Assembly (NCBI RefSeq): GCF_905115235.1
Contig: NC_051852.1
Location: 140,726,027 to 140,790,026, forward strand
DNA from: Hermetia illucens
Taxonomy: Eukaryota > Arthropoda > Insecta > Diptera > Stratiomyidae
Reading direction: 5' to 3'
DNA length: 64,000 nt
How positions within the stretch are numbered: the first letter of the stretch is position 1; the number at the start of each line of letters is the position of its first letter. Positions 33,490-44,989 of the stretch are shown here, one piece after another. The notes beneath the pieces were generated by a model. It was not told the DNA's origin and did no database searches. It was given only the letters and a program-made list of their open reading frames with translations. The position numbers were made by a program, and so were the translations under genes.

Positions 33490-33760
33490 TCTTGTATCTT
33501 CTAGGAAGGTATGACATTTGAAGCGAAAACGGATCTTGTCTTCACCACATGACCAAATCACGTGGACTTACTACACAACCCTACCTCGACGCAGTCTTGA
33601 AGGCGTGGCTTTTCTGGAATCCATCGGTTAAAACTTTGTTTTCATGGTTGATAACGCAAAGTCGCGCACCGCCGGTATTTGGAGGAGTAAATGTACCACG
33701 ATGCCATTTCTAGCTATAAGTCCAGAGCTTAATCTGATCCAAGGACCTTAATCCGATGGT
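33490..33760 (+). mobile_element. Tc1-like DNA transposon relic (transposase fragment)
   Basis: Plus-strand pieces read GMTFEAKTDLVFT and then FVFMVDNAKSRTAGIWRS, matching the second catalytic Asp region of Tc1 transposases (normally MxDNAxxH). MPFLAISPELNLIQ follows, with Glu in place of the usual Asp in SPDLNPIE. Stops and frame changes show it is dead. No inverted repeats were found. Confidence 0.6.
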
Positions 33761-33919
33761 TTTACAAAATATTAACACTTCACTAACGCACAAAAGACCG
33801 CTACGTACACACATGCCCATCTGATTGAACACTACCCGCAAACACCATTATAGCACATACAATTATATATGCATACCTGTCTCCAGTGATTGATACTGAT
33901 ATTCAAATAACTAAAAAAA

Positions 33920-34090
33920 GCTAAAAAAGAAGAACAAATGCGTTCCCATGTTCCCTTTATATGATGATAACGTCATACACGTCTCAGAGTGCAATAAATG
34001 TTTGTGAAATGCAAAATTTTGAACGTCCATAACTTTGTTAATAATAGCTGGATTTCGTTTGAACTTTCCAAAGTTATAACACTTTATATA
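33920..34090 (+). repeat. Palindrome-tipped repeat copy 3, left part
   Basis: Contains ATAACTTTGTTAATAATAGC, like the inverted form of copy 1 near 1345-1365. It ends at the TA target site of the DD41D transposon and continues at 35413. The left limit is uncertain. Confidence 0.45.
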
Positions 34091-35412
34091 CAGGGTGCGG
34101 CAGCATAACTTCCTTTTTTCAAAACTCAATAAAAACTAATGTATGCATCGGAAAATATTTATGTATTTTTTATAATGTAGGTACATGTCTAAAGTTTTTA
34201 TTTACATTGTTTTGAAAATCAAATCTGTTAGGTGACGTCCCCCATTCTCCACACATTGCGTAAACCGATTTCTGGCGTTTGTCATGACTCTTGTTAGCAT
34301 AGCAGGTGTTATGTTGGCAATTTCTTCTTGGATGTTGGTCTTCAAATCTTGTAGGGTTCTTGGACGGTTCACATAAACACGGGATTTCAAAAAACCCCAT
34401 ACAAAAAAATCACAAGGGGACAGATCGGGAGAGCGTGCCGGCCATTCCAAATCGCCTCTAATTGAGATAAGGGGCTCTGGAAAGTGTTCCCTCAAAACAG
34501 CCATCGATGCTCTTGAAGTTTGTGCTGTTGCACCGTCTTGTTGGAACCAAGTGTCCCCCAAATCAAAATTTTCTAGCCGTGGGAAAAAAAAATTCTGTAG
34601 CATGTTTACATACCAGTCCGAATTCACTGTCACTGTAACCTCATTTTCCTCAAAAAACCAGGAACCAATAATTCCAGCTGAGGAAATTGCACACCACACT
34701 GTGACTTTGGGTGAATGCAAAGGCTTTTGATGCAATTCTCGAGGGTTGGTGTCAGCCCAGTAGCGCATGTTTTGTTTGTTAACCGACCCACACAAATGAA
34801 AATGGGCTTCATCGCTAAAAACCACAATAGCACCCTCGGGAACGACATCAAGAAGAAGCTCGCACGCGTTCATCCGAGAATTGAAGTCACGTTCTGAAAG
34901 TTCCTGCACTATCGCCATCTTATAGGGATGAAAATGAAGATCATCACGAAGAATTCTTCTCACAGAACGATCGGATAGTCTAAGGGCAGATGCGTGTTTG
35001 CGCGCAGAACGCCGTGGCGATCGCAACATTGACGCTCTCACTGCTTCAATGTTCTCAGGTGATCTAACGGGCCGAGGGACTCCAGTTCTTCCTTTTGTCG
35101 CACTTGCAGTTTGTCTCAATGTAGTGACCCATGTAACAATTGATTTGCGGTCTGGGACGGGAGCCAACGGGGCTAAATTAAAGCGATTCCGAAATGCACG
35201 CTGTGTTGCAATAACCAAACATCCGCTTGAAAAGTAAACCTCAATGGCAAAGGCACGCTCCTCACTATTCCAACGCATGATGGCGACTGATCCGTGTCGG
35301 GACAAAACTTTACAGTATCCCCCTCTTGAACGAGACTACCGGTGCTCCGCTATGACATCAACTAACTGAGTGACGCGCATTTTAAAAAAGGAAGTTATGC
35401 TGCCGCACCCTG
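34091..35412 (-). mobile_element. DD41D Tc1/mariner-superfamily DNA transposon, structurally complete
   Basis: A 1322-bp element with perfect 29-bp terminal inverted repeats (34091-34119 and 35384-35412, beginning CAGGGTGCGGCAGCATAACT) flanked by TA dinucleotides (34089-34090 and 35413-35414), the duplication expected for this superfamily. It encloses one long transposase ORF on the minus strand. It interrupts palindrome-tipped repeat copy 3. Identical ends and an open ORF indicate a young insertion. Confidence 0.93.
34202..35305 (-). CDS. DD41D transposase, 367 aa, open
   Basis: Cut-and-paste transposase. The N-terminal part (about residues 10-130) is a helix-turn-helix DNA-binding region: WNSEERAFAIEVYFSSGC, and RLSDRSVRRILRDDLHFHPY. 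The DDE-type catalytic core has D165 (VVFSDEAHFHL), D257 (TWFQQDGATAQTS) and D299 (SPDLSPCDFFVWG), with 41 residues between the second and third. That spacing defines the DD41D lineage. The full length for the family and uninterrupted triad suggest a potentially active enzyme. The start is the first ATG of the frame, 107 bp inside the right inverted-repeat end. M10 (MRWNSEERAF) is an alternative start. Confidence 0.92.
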   Translation of the reverse strand: MSRHGSVAIMRWNSEERAFAIEVYFSSGCLVIATQRAFRNRFNLAPLAPVPDRKSIVTWVTTLRQTASATKGRTGVPRPVRSPENIEAVRASMLRSPRRSARKHASALRLSDRSVRRILRDDLHFHPYKMAIVQELSERDFNSRMNACELLLDVVPEGAIVVFSDEAHFHLCGSVNKQNMRYWADTNPRELHQKPLHSPKVTVWCAISSAGIIGSWFFEENEVTVTVNSDWYVNMLQNFFFPRLENFDLGDTWFQQDGATAQTSRASMAVLREHFPEPLISIRGDLEWPARSPDLSPCDFFVWGFLKSRVYVNRPRTLQDLKTNIQEEIANITPAMLTRVMTNARNRFTQCVENGGRHLTDLIFKTM

Positions 35413-35949
35413 TATTATATTATCAATTATACCAGTGCCAAATCTTGTAATTCTAGGATATAATTAGTGGGGTTTTCTGGTAAATTTCTAAAATATATGA
35501 GAATGAGACGTATTTTGAGACCTAGATTTCGTATAAATACACCATTGTGATTTTTTCAAATTTTTTGGCTGGATAGTTTCTAAGAACGAGACCTGTTTTT
35601 GGGGCACAAATTTTGAGCCCTCCCTCCTCTATATTTCACCCAATATCAGTAATAAGATCATTTTGGAAAAAATGTTCGAGCCGTTTCATTTGATACCCCT
35701 CACGAACATATTCTGTAAAAAAACATTTTTTCACCCCCGTTCGCATGTATGGAGAGCACTCCTTCAAAATCTACACGAAATGGTGCCACTGCCTGCATGT
35801 AAAGGAATACACAGACCACATTTTTTCACCAAATTTTGTGACAATCGGCTCAGCCGTTTTCGAGTAAATCGGCTGTGACAGACAGACAGACAGACGGACG
35901 GACAGATATTGAATCGATTTTAATAAGGTTTTGTTTGACAAAAAACTTT
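35413..35949 (+). repeat. Palindrome-tipped repeat copy 3, right part
   Basis: Resumes after the transposon with GGCTGGATAGTTTCTAAGAA, matching inverted copy 1 (around 1100). It passes through CATTTGATACCCCTCA and a GACA-rich tract (about 35877-35906), and ends in the palindromic tip 35925-35949. Confidence 0.6.
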
Positions 35950-36639
35950 AAAAAAGAGCAATTAAATTTCTTTTTTCTTTTAAATATTTTATATAATATA
36001 TATTTTAATTTCAAAATGATTTATATTTTGCAGACTAATTACGTTTCATTGATTTGAGTACTCCTTCTTCTCTTCTGATATTGCGAGCATCCTCCATTGT
36101 TATAGCGTCAGGATGCCAGCGAAGGCCGTGTTTTATTAAAAATCTGAGGCAGGATATGCATCGATTGAGGATATGATCCGCCAGGGATCTAGCCTCTTAT
36201 ACGCAACCCTTTGGGTCCGGAATTTTACGGCTCCACGAGCTCGATCGAGCCGTTATTTTTTTCACATTTCCAGCTTACTTCCATTAACTACGCGAGATAT
36301 CCCAATGTTGGTTACTTTTTTAGATTCCTATGCGGAGTTATGCAGTTTTTGTTAAATGACACGTGTGAAGCTGAAGAGTTCAAGGAACGTCGCTGGGTCG
36401 GGCTTCCGTAATGGACAGCACGGCGCCGAATGAGCTTATTGTGGAATGGTTCGATGTCTAGGCGCCACGATGACCAGAAGCATTGTCCATTTCAACAGGT
36501 TCACGTAAGCAACGGATGAAGTGAACTGAGGAAATGAACCTCTTCATCATCGGCTCCTACTACGAAATAATGGCAGGGGAGGGTACAACTTCTTATCGCC
36601 CCTTGTTGCACCAGACATTCGTCGAGTGTTTCCCGCAAT
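35950..36639. other. Unassigned stretch upstream of the R4-like LINE
   Basis: AT-rich at first, then a more GC-balanced part from 36.1 kb that may be the undetected 5' portion of the R4-like element. No motif recognised. Confidence 0.3.
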
Positions 36640-38335
36640 TCGCGCACGTGACTTTATAACCCGCAGCGACACAATCCCGGTCATTATCAAGAAGCGTGTT
36701 CGAGGTCATCGCGAAAACTAGTGACCAACAATCAGAACTTGTGGTACAACATTCTGTCCGAGGAGCAGAAGGGCTGCTGAGTCGCCTCGGGGTGTTGCAA
36801 AGAGCAACTCATTATCGACTCGATAGTTGTAGGACAAACAACTAGTGGCCAAAGAAACCTCTTTAGTTGCCACACCAATTATGCCAAGGCTTCTGATAGC
36901 GTCCCGCATACCGCATACCACATTGATCTCCAACTAATAAAGTTTTCGGTGATAGTCGTAGAAAGGTAGCATACGTGCTTATCAGTGCATACAGCTGAGG
37001 GTGCTAATACCTCAGAGTCCATCCATATACGGAGGGGCATCTTCCAGGGGGGTTCGTTGAGTCTCTTTGGTTTTGCATGGCACTGAACCACCTTTCATGG
37101 CTACTGAATGATACTAGAAGGCATGGTTGTGAAATAAAATATGACCTATGTGCAAAGTGTGAACTGACACACTTGGTGTAGTTAGAAGACAACAAGTTAT
37201 ATGCTGGTATTGACGACCGCTTTAGAAGTCAGTTAAGAATAGTAGACATGTTCAGTCGTGATATTCGGATGAAATTTGGATTAGACAAGTATCGACTTCA
37301 AACTTTTCGCAAGGCTCTTCACGAGCTGCATGCCGGACATAGTATTGGTGGCCCCACATCCAAGCTATGACCGGAGCAGGCTTCTACATATACCTAGGAA
37401 TTTTACAAGGAAACTATGCTCGAGTTGATGATCTGAAGGCTGTTCTGCTGTCGGAATTCCTGCGACATGTAAAGCTGGTACTGGAATGGCATCGCTCAGA
37501 GAAGAATATCGGATATTCGCTATTCCTTCACTGGCTTATGCATTCGGAATATTGCCATGGAAGAAAACCGATCTAGAAAACGTCCAGTGGGGGATACGAA
37601 CAACTATGTCCAAATTCCGAATGCATCATCCAAACTCTGCCGTGGAGGAGATGAACCGGTCTCGTGACAACGGGGGCAGCGGCGTGGTTGACGTGGCGAC
37701 ACAACATCACTACCAGTAGCGAATTTTACAGCAAAGAGCAGGTGAGTCCCTTGCATGCGACTATTTCTAAGGCAGACTGTAGGCTGGCTCCACTCAACTT
37801 GAAGGATCGATCTTTCAACCCTCTGAGTGGGGTGAAGTCAAATCAGGAGCTAGTCGATGAATGGTGCTCAAAGGCAACGAACGACAAATGCGTGAATTAC
37901 CTTTGGCAGCCACTTGATTCGTCAGAGCATGTGTGAGATGCAGGCACTATAGTTCTGCTTACAGCGTGTATTGGGACCGGCAAGTTCTAACTGATCGCCA
38001 AACACCACACAACAAGCCTGACGTGCTATTTATTAGTTGACAAAACGGGTCGCTCCGCGTATATTAATGATGCAAACCCCCATAATAGCAACATTGACCA
38101 CGTGGTGAAGAAATTGAACTTTGAGCCACTGGTTCGGAAAATCAAAGAAATTTGGCGTCTCGAGTGGGTGTTTGCAGTTCCGATAACATTGTCCGCTACA
38201 GGTATTGTTCCTTAATCTCTTACGGCTTCCCTTGATATCCTGGGCCTCTAACACAGTCTAGTTCAAACCATGCAGAAAAACACCATTGTGCATACGTATT
38301 CAAAATTGCGGAGATTTCTCGATCAATTCTTTCAC
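36640..38335 (+). mobile_element. R4/R2-group LINE remnant (RT and restriction-type endonuclease region)
   Basis: Plus-strand pieces in order, in changing frames. ILSEEQKGC and KEQLIIDSIVV; then NYAKASDSVPHTA (motif A); RRGIFQGGSLS and LWFCMALNHLSWLLND; HLVYVEDNKLYAG (a degenerate YMDDLKLYA box); FGLDKYRL; AIPSLAYAFGILPWKKTDLE; TTMSKFRMHHPNSAVEEMNR; and LAPLNLKDRSFNPLSGVKS. The C-terminal part at 37.99-38.33 kb reads KLNFEPLVRKIKEIWRLEWV and VPITLSATGIVP. That order is characteristic of R4/R2-group elements, whose endonuclease lies after RT. It is heavily decayed. Confidence 0.72.
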
Positions 38336-39117
38336 TAACCTAACCACCATCGTGGTCCACCATTAGAGTGTCTTTATTTTTTAAGTAGGTAGGATCGTGT
38401 GTGCCTAAATACTTGGCAGTTAGTTCTAGTATTAGATAAAATCCGGCATCCACCGAAATTGTGGCACTCGGAAAAGATATTTATAACACTTTTCCACCAC
38501 TTTTGTCGACATTATGGAGGACGCATACAACAAAAATATTTCTCTGTAATTTTTTATATCTCCGAGATCACCTCTTTGTACATAAATCGTTCCTCCCGCC
38601 AGCCGGCGGACAATTCATCTCTAGTCCTCCTTAGCTAATAATTTTTCAGTTTTCGTAGTAAGCCTGGTCCACTTGCCAAGATGCTAATGATATTTCGTTG
38701 TACTTTCTGAAAAAATTTTATTACTTTTTAAGATGTAAGCTTTCCTTTTTTCCAGAATAAAAAAAAACATTTTTTGATGCCAAGCCTATTGCAGACATCT
38801 AGGTGACCGAACGTTTTTCGTCTGTTAATTATGAACGATACAACCTCAGCTAGCAAAAATATTCTTTGCACTCTATTCGTCAAATATAACAAGATAGTAA
38901 GGGTTGATTAACTCTTTGCATATAGACCAGTTGAAATTTTAGAACGTCTGACAGCCGGTCTTAACGTTAGCAAAGGCAGCATCTGAGATACTTGGGATAC
39001 CTCAATAGACCCAACCACGGTCTTGCTTACAGGGACACAGGCACAGTTTTCCACTACTATACGTCTTTTGACCGTCCCCCTAGATCTCTGCCTAAGTTGA
39101 TTTTCGACATAGCAGTG
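38336..39117. other. Unassigned stretch
   Basis: No gene recognised. The first part may be 3' UTR of the R4-like LINE. Confidence 0.3.
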
Positions 39118-39600
39118 GCTCTTACTGTACAAGACTATTATCTTGCCAGTCCTCATGTATTCCTCGGAAACTTGGGTTCTTAGCAAGAAAAATTGCGAAC
39201 TCTTGGCCGCGTTCGAGAGAAGAATCCTCCGAAGAATTTTTGGCCCCCTACATGAGGATGGACGATTCCGTAGCCTACACAATGACGAAATCTATGGGCG
39301 ATACCATGACCGTCCGGTTGTGGATAAAATCCGGCTCAATAGGTTACGGTGGGCGGGTCACTTAGTCCGTATGAATGAGGATGATCCCACCCGGAAAGTC
39401 TATAAGGGCAATATCTATAGTAGAAAAAGAAGACGAGGCAGACCCTGTCTAAGATGGAACGATGGCGTAGGTCAGGACGCCAGACAGCTTTTAGGGATAT
39501 CGAATTGGTGGACCTCGGCGCAAAACTGGGATGTCTGGAGTTCCTTATTAAGGCAGACCTAGACTGGAAACCGGTTGTTGCGCCGGTGATGATGATGATG
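39118..39600 (+). mobile_element. RTE-A LINE copy G, recent 5'-truncated copy
   Basis: Colinear with 13658-14140 of the full RTE-A copy. I count about 15 base differences in 480, so roughly 97 percent identity by eye. The frame is open from PVLMYSSETWVLSKKNCELL to the stop, and the copy ends in the GATGATGATG tail. No clear target-site duplication. The closest relative of the intact copy in this window. Confidence 0.9.
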
Positions 39601-40127
39601 CGGCTTTCCGCACCAAAGTCAGTAAGTCAAGAGGAGGATGATCAGTAGTTAATCTGTTCAACCAAACATGCCCAAAGATATCAAGAAGTGGAACTGTACC
39701 CATCTAACGTACGTAAATTGGCGGTCACGATCATACCACTGTCCCGAATAAACCTGGACACCTGGATACTCCTCTCCATATTAGAACACACAAAATAGAT
39801 AATTCATTCCAGCAACGTATTATATGACGTTTATGATAAACTCTTTCAACGAGATGTTGATAAAAAAAATTAAGAAAATACCCCTATCAAAAGAGTGTCA
39901 AAAATAAATGGGTGGAATTTTGTTATGCAAGCAAAAATACCCCACAGGTATTTATCGATATCAAATTGAATTAAGATACTTTCCTTTCATGATCGTGCGG
40001 CGGCTGTTTAAGTTTCATTTTTCAAAAACTGGATGGATTGATTGATCATGATAAATAAAGTCGCAAATCACATCCCTGATATTCACTACAATGAATTAAG
40101 AGGTGAGATTGCAACGCCAGGGGCTCT
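39601..40127. promoter_or_regulatory. Upstream region of GH16-3 with GATA-type sites
   Basis: AT-rich, no gene. TGATAA occurs at about 39834, 39858 and 40049-40054. These are candidate GATA-factor sites, with the same reservation as for GH16-2. Confidence 0.3.
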
Positions 40128-40176
40128 TATAAATAGGGCAGGAATTGCATGGTGGCCTCAGTCTAACGGCGAATCT
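40128..40176 (+). promoter_or_regulatory. Core promoter of GH16-3
   Basis: TATAAATA at 40128-40135, initiator TCAGTC at 40158-40163 (A at 40160, 32 bases downstream of the box) and the shared element AACGGCGAATCT at 40165-40176. The predicted leader is 56 bases. Confidence 0.75.
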
Positions 40177-40215
40177 AACTTGGATTGTGCTCGTTAAGCG
40201 AATAAGGAAGTAACG

Positions 40216-41561
40216 ATGAGGTTGTTTCTTTCATTGAGCGTTCTCGCCCTGGTGGGCTTTTCATTAGCTGAGAAACGTTGCGCACTATCACCAACCACAG
40301 CAAGCGGATCAGCAGTTCAAGGCAATGGTAAGCAAGATTTTTGGACGTCTAGAGTCCTTTCAAATAATTTCATACTCTCACTTTTAACTCTTTCCTTTAC
40401 AGTCTTTTGCTCAGGAGATTTGATTTTCGAGGATAATTTTGATTGGTTAGATCAAGGCAAATGGCAACATGAAGTTACTTTGGGAGGTGGTGGCGTAAGT
40501 ACCTCGAGAATCTTAAATCACTCATCATTTGTTTCAACTGATTGGAATCCATTCTTCTTACACACAGAACTGGGAATTCCAATGGTATGTAAACGACCGC
40601 AGGAACTCATACGTCCAGGATGGTGTGCTCCACATCAAACCCACCTTAACCTCTGACATCTATGGAGAAGGTTTCTTGACCTCCGGCACTCTTAACCTTG
40701 GCGCTGAATGTACCAATGGTGAATGGTTTGGTTGCGAACGTACCGGCTCATACGAGCACATTCTCAACCCCATCCGTAGTGCCCGTATGCGTACCTTGAA
40801 CTCATTCAGCTTCAAATACGGACGTATTGAAATCCGTGCTAAATTGCCTGCTGGAGATTGGTTGTGGCCAGCTATTTGGATGCTTCCCACCCACAATGTT
40901 TACGGAATATGGCCAAGATCTGGTGAAGTTGATATCATGGAATCACGTGGTAATCGCAACTTGGTCTCCAGTGCTGGTGTTCCAATTGGCCCAGAACAAG
41001 TTGGTGCCACCATGCATTTTGGACCAGACTATACTGCCAACGGATGGCCAACCGCTCATTTCGAAAGGAACTCAGGTGCAGGACAAGGCTTCAATAATGA
41101 TTTCCACCGTTATCAAGTGGAATGGGCTCCAGACCACTTCACTTTCAAGGTTGATGATGTTGAATTGGGAACTGTTTGGGTTGGTAGTGGTTTCTGGGAT
41201 CGTGGTGGTTTCTCCCAAAATACTCCATGGTTCGAAAATCCATGGAAGAACGGTGCCAATGATGCTCCATTTGATCAACAAGTGAGTGTTTACTAGTAGA
41301 TTCCAAAGTAGATTCCCAATGTAAATAATTTCAATGTTCGCTTCACAGTTCCATATCATCATGAACTTGGCCGTTGGAGGTATCAACTTCTTCCCTGATG
41401 ATGCCCATAATCCAACCAGCAAACCATGGCACAACGAATCACCAAATGCTATGACTCAATTCTGGAATGGTCGCTACAACTGGTTGAGCACCTGGAACTA
41501 CAATACTGGCAATACCGATTCTCACCTACAAGTTGATTATGTCCGTGTTTGGGCCCTCTAA
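40216..41561 (+). CDS. GH16-3: secreted GH16 beta-1,3-glucanase
   Basis: Exons 40216-40327, 40403-40494, 40568-41281 and 41349-41561, GT-AG introns, phases 1, 0 and 0, 376 codons. The signal peptide MRLFLSLSVLALVGFSLA precedes a Cys-containing mature start. The GH16 fold is recognisable from FEDNFDWLDQGKWQHEV through NSFSFKYGRIEIRAKLPAGD and WLWPAIWMLP. The catalytic motif is E188-V-D190-I-M-E193. The C-terminal strand region NLAVGGINFFPDD and VDYVRVWAL is intact. It is predicted to hydrolyse beta-1,3-glucan outside the cell, in the gut or at the cuticle. A putative AATAAA signal lies 24 bases after the stop. It is nearly identical to GH16-4, including intron 2, and no defects are seen. Confidence 0.95.
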
Positions 41562-41584
41562 ACACTAACTTAGAATAACTGGAA

Positions 41585-41590
41585 AATAAA
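41585..41590 (+). terminator. Polyadenylation signal of GH16-3
   Basis: AATAAA 24 bases after the stop codon. GH16-4 has the same arrangement. Confidence 0.6.
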
Positions 41591-41867
41591 CGGAATTCGT
41601 GAAAAAATTTCGTTTTGGATGCAATCTTTATAGTAGCTTCAGTTAGCAAAGGGACCTATATTTCCCTTCGTTGCAAGTCAGAAATATTGAGAATAAACTG
41701 TTAATTTAAGAAATGGTAATTGCACCCTCGGCACTTGAAGGACATCTTTGTCATCTCGAAATTCTATTCACACTAATAACATAATTTGACTTAGTGATTA
41801 ATCCCCCGAAGTGCGTATTTAGACCAGGCAGTTAGCTTAATACTGCTCGGGTTGTATCCATCGTAAA

Positions 41868-42010
41868 CATTTGCCAGAGGTGCATCTTCAATGGTATGGT
41901 CACGTAATTCGCCTTAACGAAAACTCACTAAGTAATATTGGCCTGACCATCAAAATCAACGGTAACGACCAAAACGCGAACCAAAAAATAGATAGATACC
42001 CAAGATGGTG
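41868..42010 (+). mobile_element. C-terminal fragment of an RTE-type LINE (same type as 9279-9560)
   Basis: Translation HLPEVHLQWYGHVIRLNENS parallels LRERHLRRHGHVIRADDNS at 9.38 kb. The same bases CATGGTCACGTAATTCG-type core occur in both. Short and decayed. Confidence 0.6.
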
Positions 42011-44985
42011 AACTGAATGTCTCTCAACTCCTTTTGGACCAACCCTATGGCCGAGAGAAAGAGAAGAGGACAAATGCAAAAAAAATTAAATACCCAACTG
42101 TCAAGAGAGAAGTCAGAGACATCATGAAAGCACCTTCTTGTTGAAGAGCATCAGATGTCGAACCTCTCCTTTACCCTCTTACAAGGGTATGGAATCACCT
42201 CCAGTCGCACCATTCCGGAATTGGTGAAAGGCAAATTGAGCACTCGAGCTACGATCACTGGAAAGCGTATGTAATTGAGAAAAATGCAATTGATCAGAAC
42301 AAGTATAAGTGAAGCGTTCGCAAAAGGCTATCCACTTAACACGATAAAGAGGGTGGAACTTGGATTTGGCAAAACAGAAGCACAACAAGGACATTACTCA
42401 ATCGAGTTCCTGAGTCTGATTCAGCTCTAGACTATGGGAAAACTCTGAAGGATAAAGAAATATCTGCCATAATGCGGACCTTTTCAACAAGAGACTTTAG
42501 CGTCTGCAACATTTTGTTCACTTTGTGTGATGACCATCTGACTAGAAATTTATTTGCAAATTCCTTCAACACCTCCATTAATTTCCTTTTAATTTCCTAC
42601 TACTCATCCCAACAAAAAATTATTTTAAAATAGTAACCTATAAATCATCATTTTAATTTTCTTTTGACAACGTCAAACGACCATCCTGAATGACCGGAGA
42701 CGACGAAGAAAAGAAAGCTATCCCAAAACCCTAAAAGAATGGCGAAATTGACCATGAGGTTCGCCCGCAACTATTGGAACCTCATCAAACCGTTCCGTCG
42801 ACACGTGCTTGCATGCTCCCGGGCTCGGGAATCTGGAGGGGTCCTTGCAACACTTCGATCCTTTACGTATCATTTCACAAAAATTCATGTGTCCTTTCCG
42901 TTACGTGGCTAGACACACCGGATTCTAAAAAGTAAACCAAAAAGGGATTTGCGCGGGCCTATCGAAAGACTAACACGCGAGTTAAACCTGAAAACGAAAA
43001 TAAAAAAAACCGATCGACCGCGCGCGTGGAGCCGTAAAACTCCGAAACTGAGTGCTGCGATCGAAAAGGAGGTTCCACGGCGGATCGCATCCTCGATCGA
43101 TAATTTCCCTGCCTCAGATGTATTGTGGCGTCCTCAGGCCATTATATTGGAGGATGTCCCTTGGCATCCTATAAAATAAATCACTTTGGCCAGCTTTTTA
43201 GATTTTTTGGATGGTTTTCCCTCTAGGTCGACTCCCACAAACCAGGATGGTCGTCTGAGAACCGCTAATTCAGTATGTCATTACAGGACTAATTCGTTCG
43301 AAATGGTCTCGAGGTTAAAGCGGATCCTTCTCAAAAACCAGAACAGTTGGATACCAGAAATTTACAAGACGATAGGTACCTGTCCTGCCCTGATAATAGA
43401 CGAAATGCATGCCATGGGTCTCCATATTGTAAGTGTGCGATGCTATGGAAGTGTTTATTCTCGAACACACAAGCAGGAAGTTTCAGGCAAATCAGTGTAA
43501 CTTCCTTCCTACTAAAAGAGCTATAAAAACTAGTAGATCCATTAATGAGAGATATGAACATTCATATTTTCTGCTTCTTCTCCGGAGTTTATACCGGTCA
43601 AAAACGGGGTCGGCTCGTATCAAACCAACCGTTGAACTTTTGGTCGTCTCCCATCGAATTGAATGTTCAGACCAATCTTGGTAAGTGGATTGTCGTTAGA
43701 GCAAGAAGGACATGTGTGCCATCGAAGACGCTCCTTTAGCAATTTTTTGGCGATCGACGAAATCCATACCGACCGCGAATGTCCACATTTTCAATGTTTC
43801 AACGTTGGTACCGCGTCCCACAAGTTCATCAGATATGCACTGTGACAACATTTAGTACCGGTGGAACTCATGGCTCAAGATGTCCCACCGCGGTCACCAT
43901 AACTGGTTTAGAAGTATGACCAGTACAGAACCGCTATGCATCTCCATTGGTATTCACCAAGGAAACTCTACCTAGCCTGGATGCTGAGGACGCAATAGAA
44001 AACTGCTTCCCCTAAAATAAATAGCTCCTGTAGTTTCCTCCTCGATATTATTTTCTTAATATTTCATTTTCAATGAATCACCTTCATTATCATCACACTT
44101 AATGCTCTGAAAATGATAAGCCTTCAGCAACGTGAACTCGCTGCCTAATATTACCAATAGCGACGTTGGCCATAACCGCCAATGTTTCTTTGAATTTTTA
44201 TTGATGTTTATCTAAGTATGCGTCGGATTTTTACTTAAGCACTTTCTTCTAGGATTAAATATAAGCACTGCTCTATTCTCTTATATTGTCAAACTCGTTA
44301 CGGTATCTTAAACCTTATTAAAAGATTAATTATCGAAGCTTGATAATAAATTCAATTAATGATTATCAGGCAGTTTGTAATTTATGTGTTTATGCATACA
44401 AGTAGAAATCCCGGTGATCAACAAACGCAATGGAATTGACTTTTAGAGGAAGGGTTAAATTTTTATGACAGTACCCTTCCAATCAGACCACCCACTGAGA
44501 AAGATGAGTTACATTCGTCCACTTCAAATTTCCCGCAAACAGTGTCCGCACATCTTGCATTCGGACCCACCCACAGGAACGGAAAGTATAGGCCTTCAAT
44601 TCAATTTAGTTCGTGGTCCTTCAGTTAACAGAGGCGAAAGGATGGGGCCATGTTGTCCTTCTACGTCAAGCTCCTTTTTTTCGGGTATTCCAGTCAAGGA
44701 ATATCGGCTACATCAGTAACCAAGTCGTCCAAAATAACAGATAATAGGATAAGTATAAAATTTATCGTCAGATTTTGCTTGGAAGAAATCTTCTTCAATT
44801 TTACATACAGCCGCGCATTATAAGCAGCCGAAAGGAATTTCGCTGGCAACCTCCTCTCTCCGTTCATCAGCGAGATCTTCATGCTGAAAGCGGGAAAGAG
44901 AAATACCTTCCAGAATATGTGACTGATATTTGCACCATTGTAACAAAATACACCCAATTCATTTAATAGACTACATTGAAATAGG
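42011..44985. other. Long unassigned intergenic stretch
   Basis: A GC-richer block (about 42.66-43.2 kb) with several CpG and a 76-codon basic frame (42949-43179) is followed by short frames on the plus strand at 43186-43845. None shows a domain I recognise. The succession of frames suggests a decayed coding element, type unknown. From 44.0 to 44.45 kb the DNA is AT-rich with TTATCA/GATAA words. Confidence 0.3.
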
Positions 44986-44989
44986 ATAT

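Noticed and set aside
40660-40896. Antisense open frame inside GH16-3 exon 3 (also in the other three genes)
   Set aside because: Shadow of the real exon. It recurs because the sense protein is conserved.
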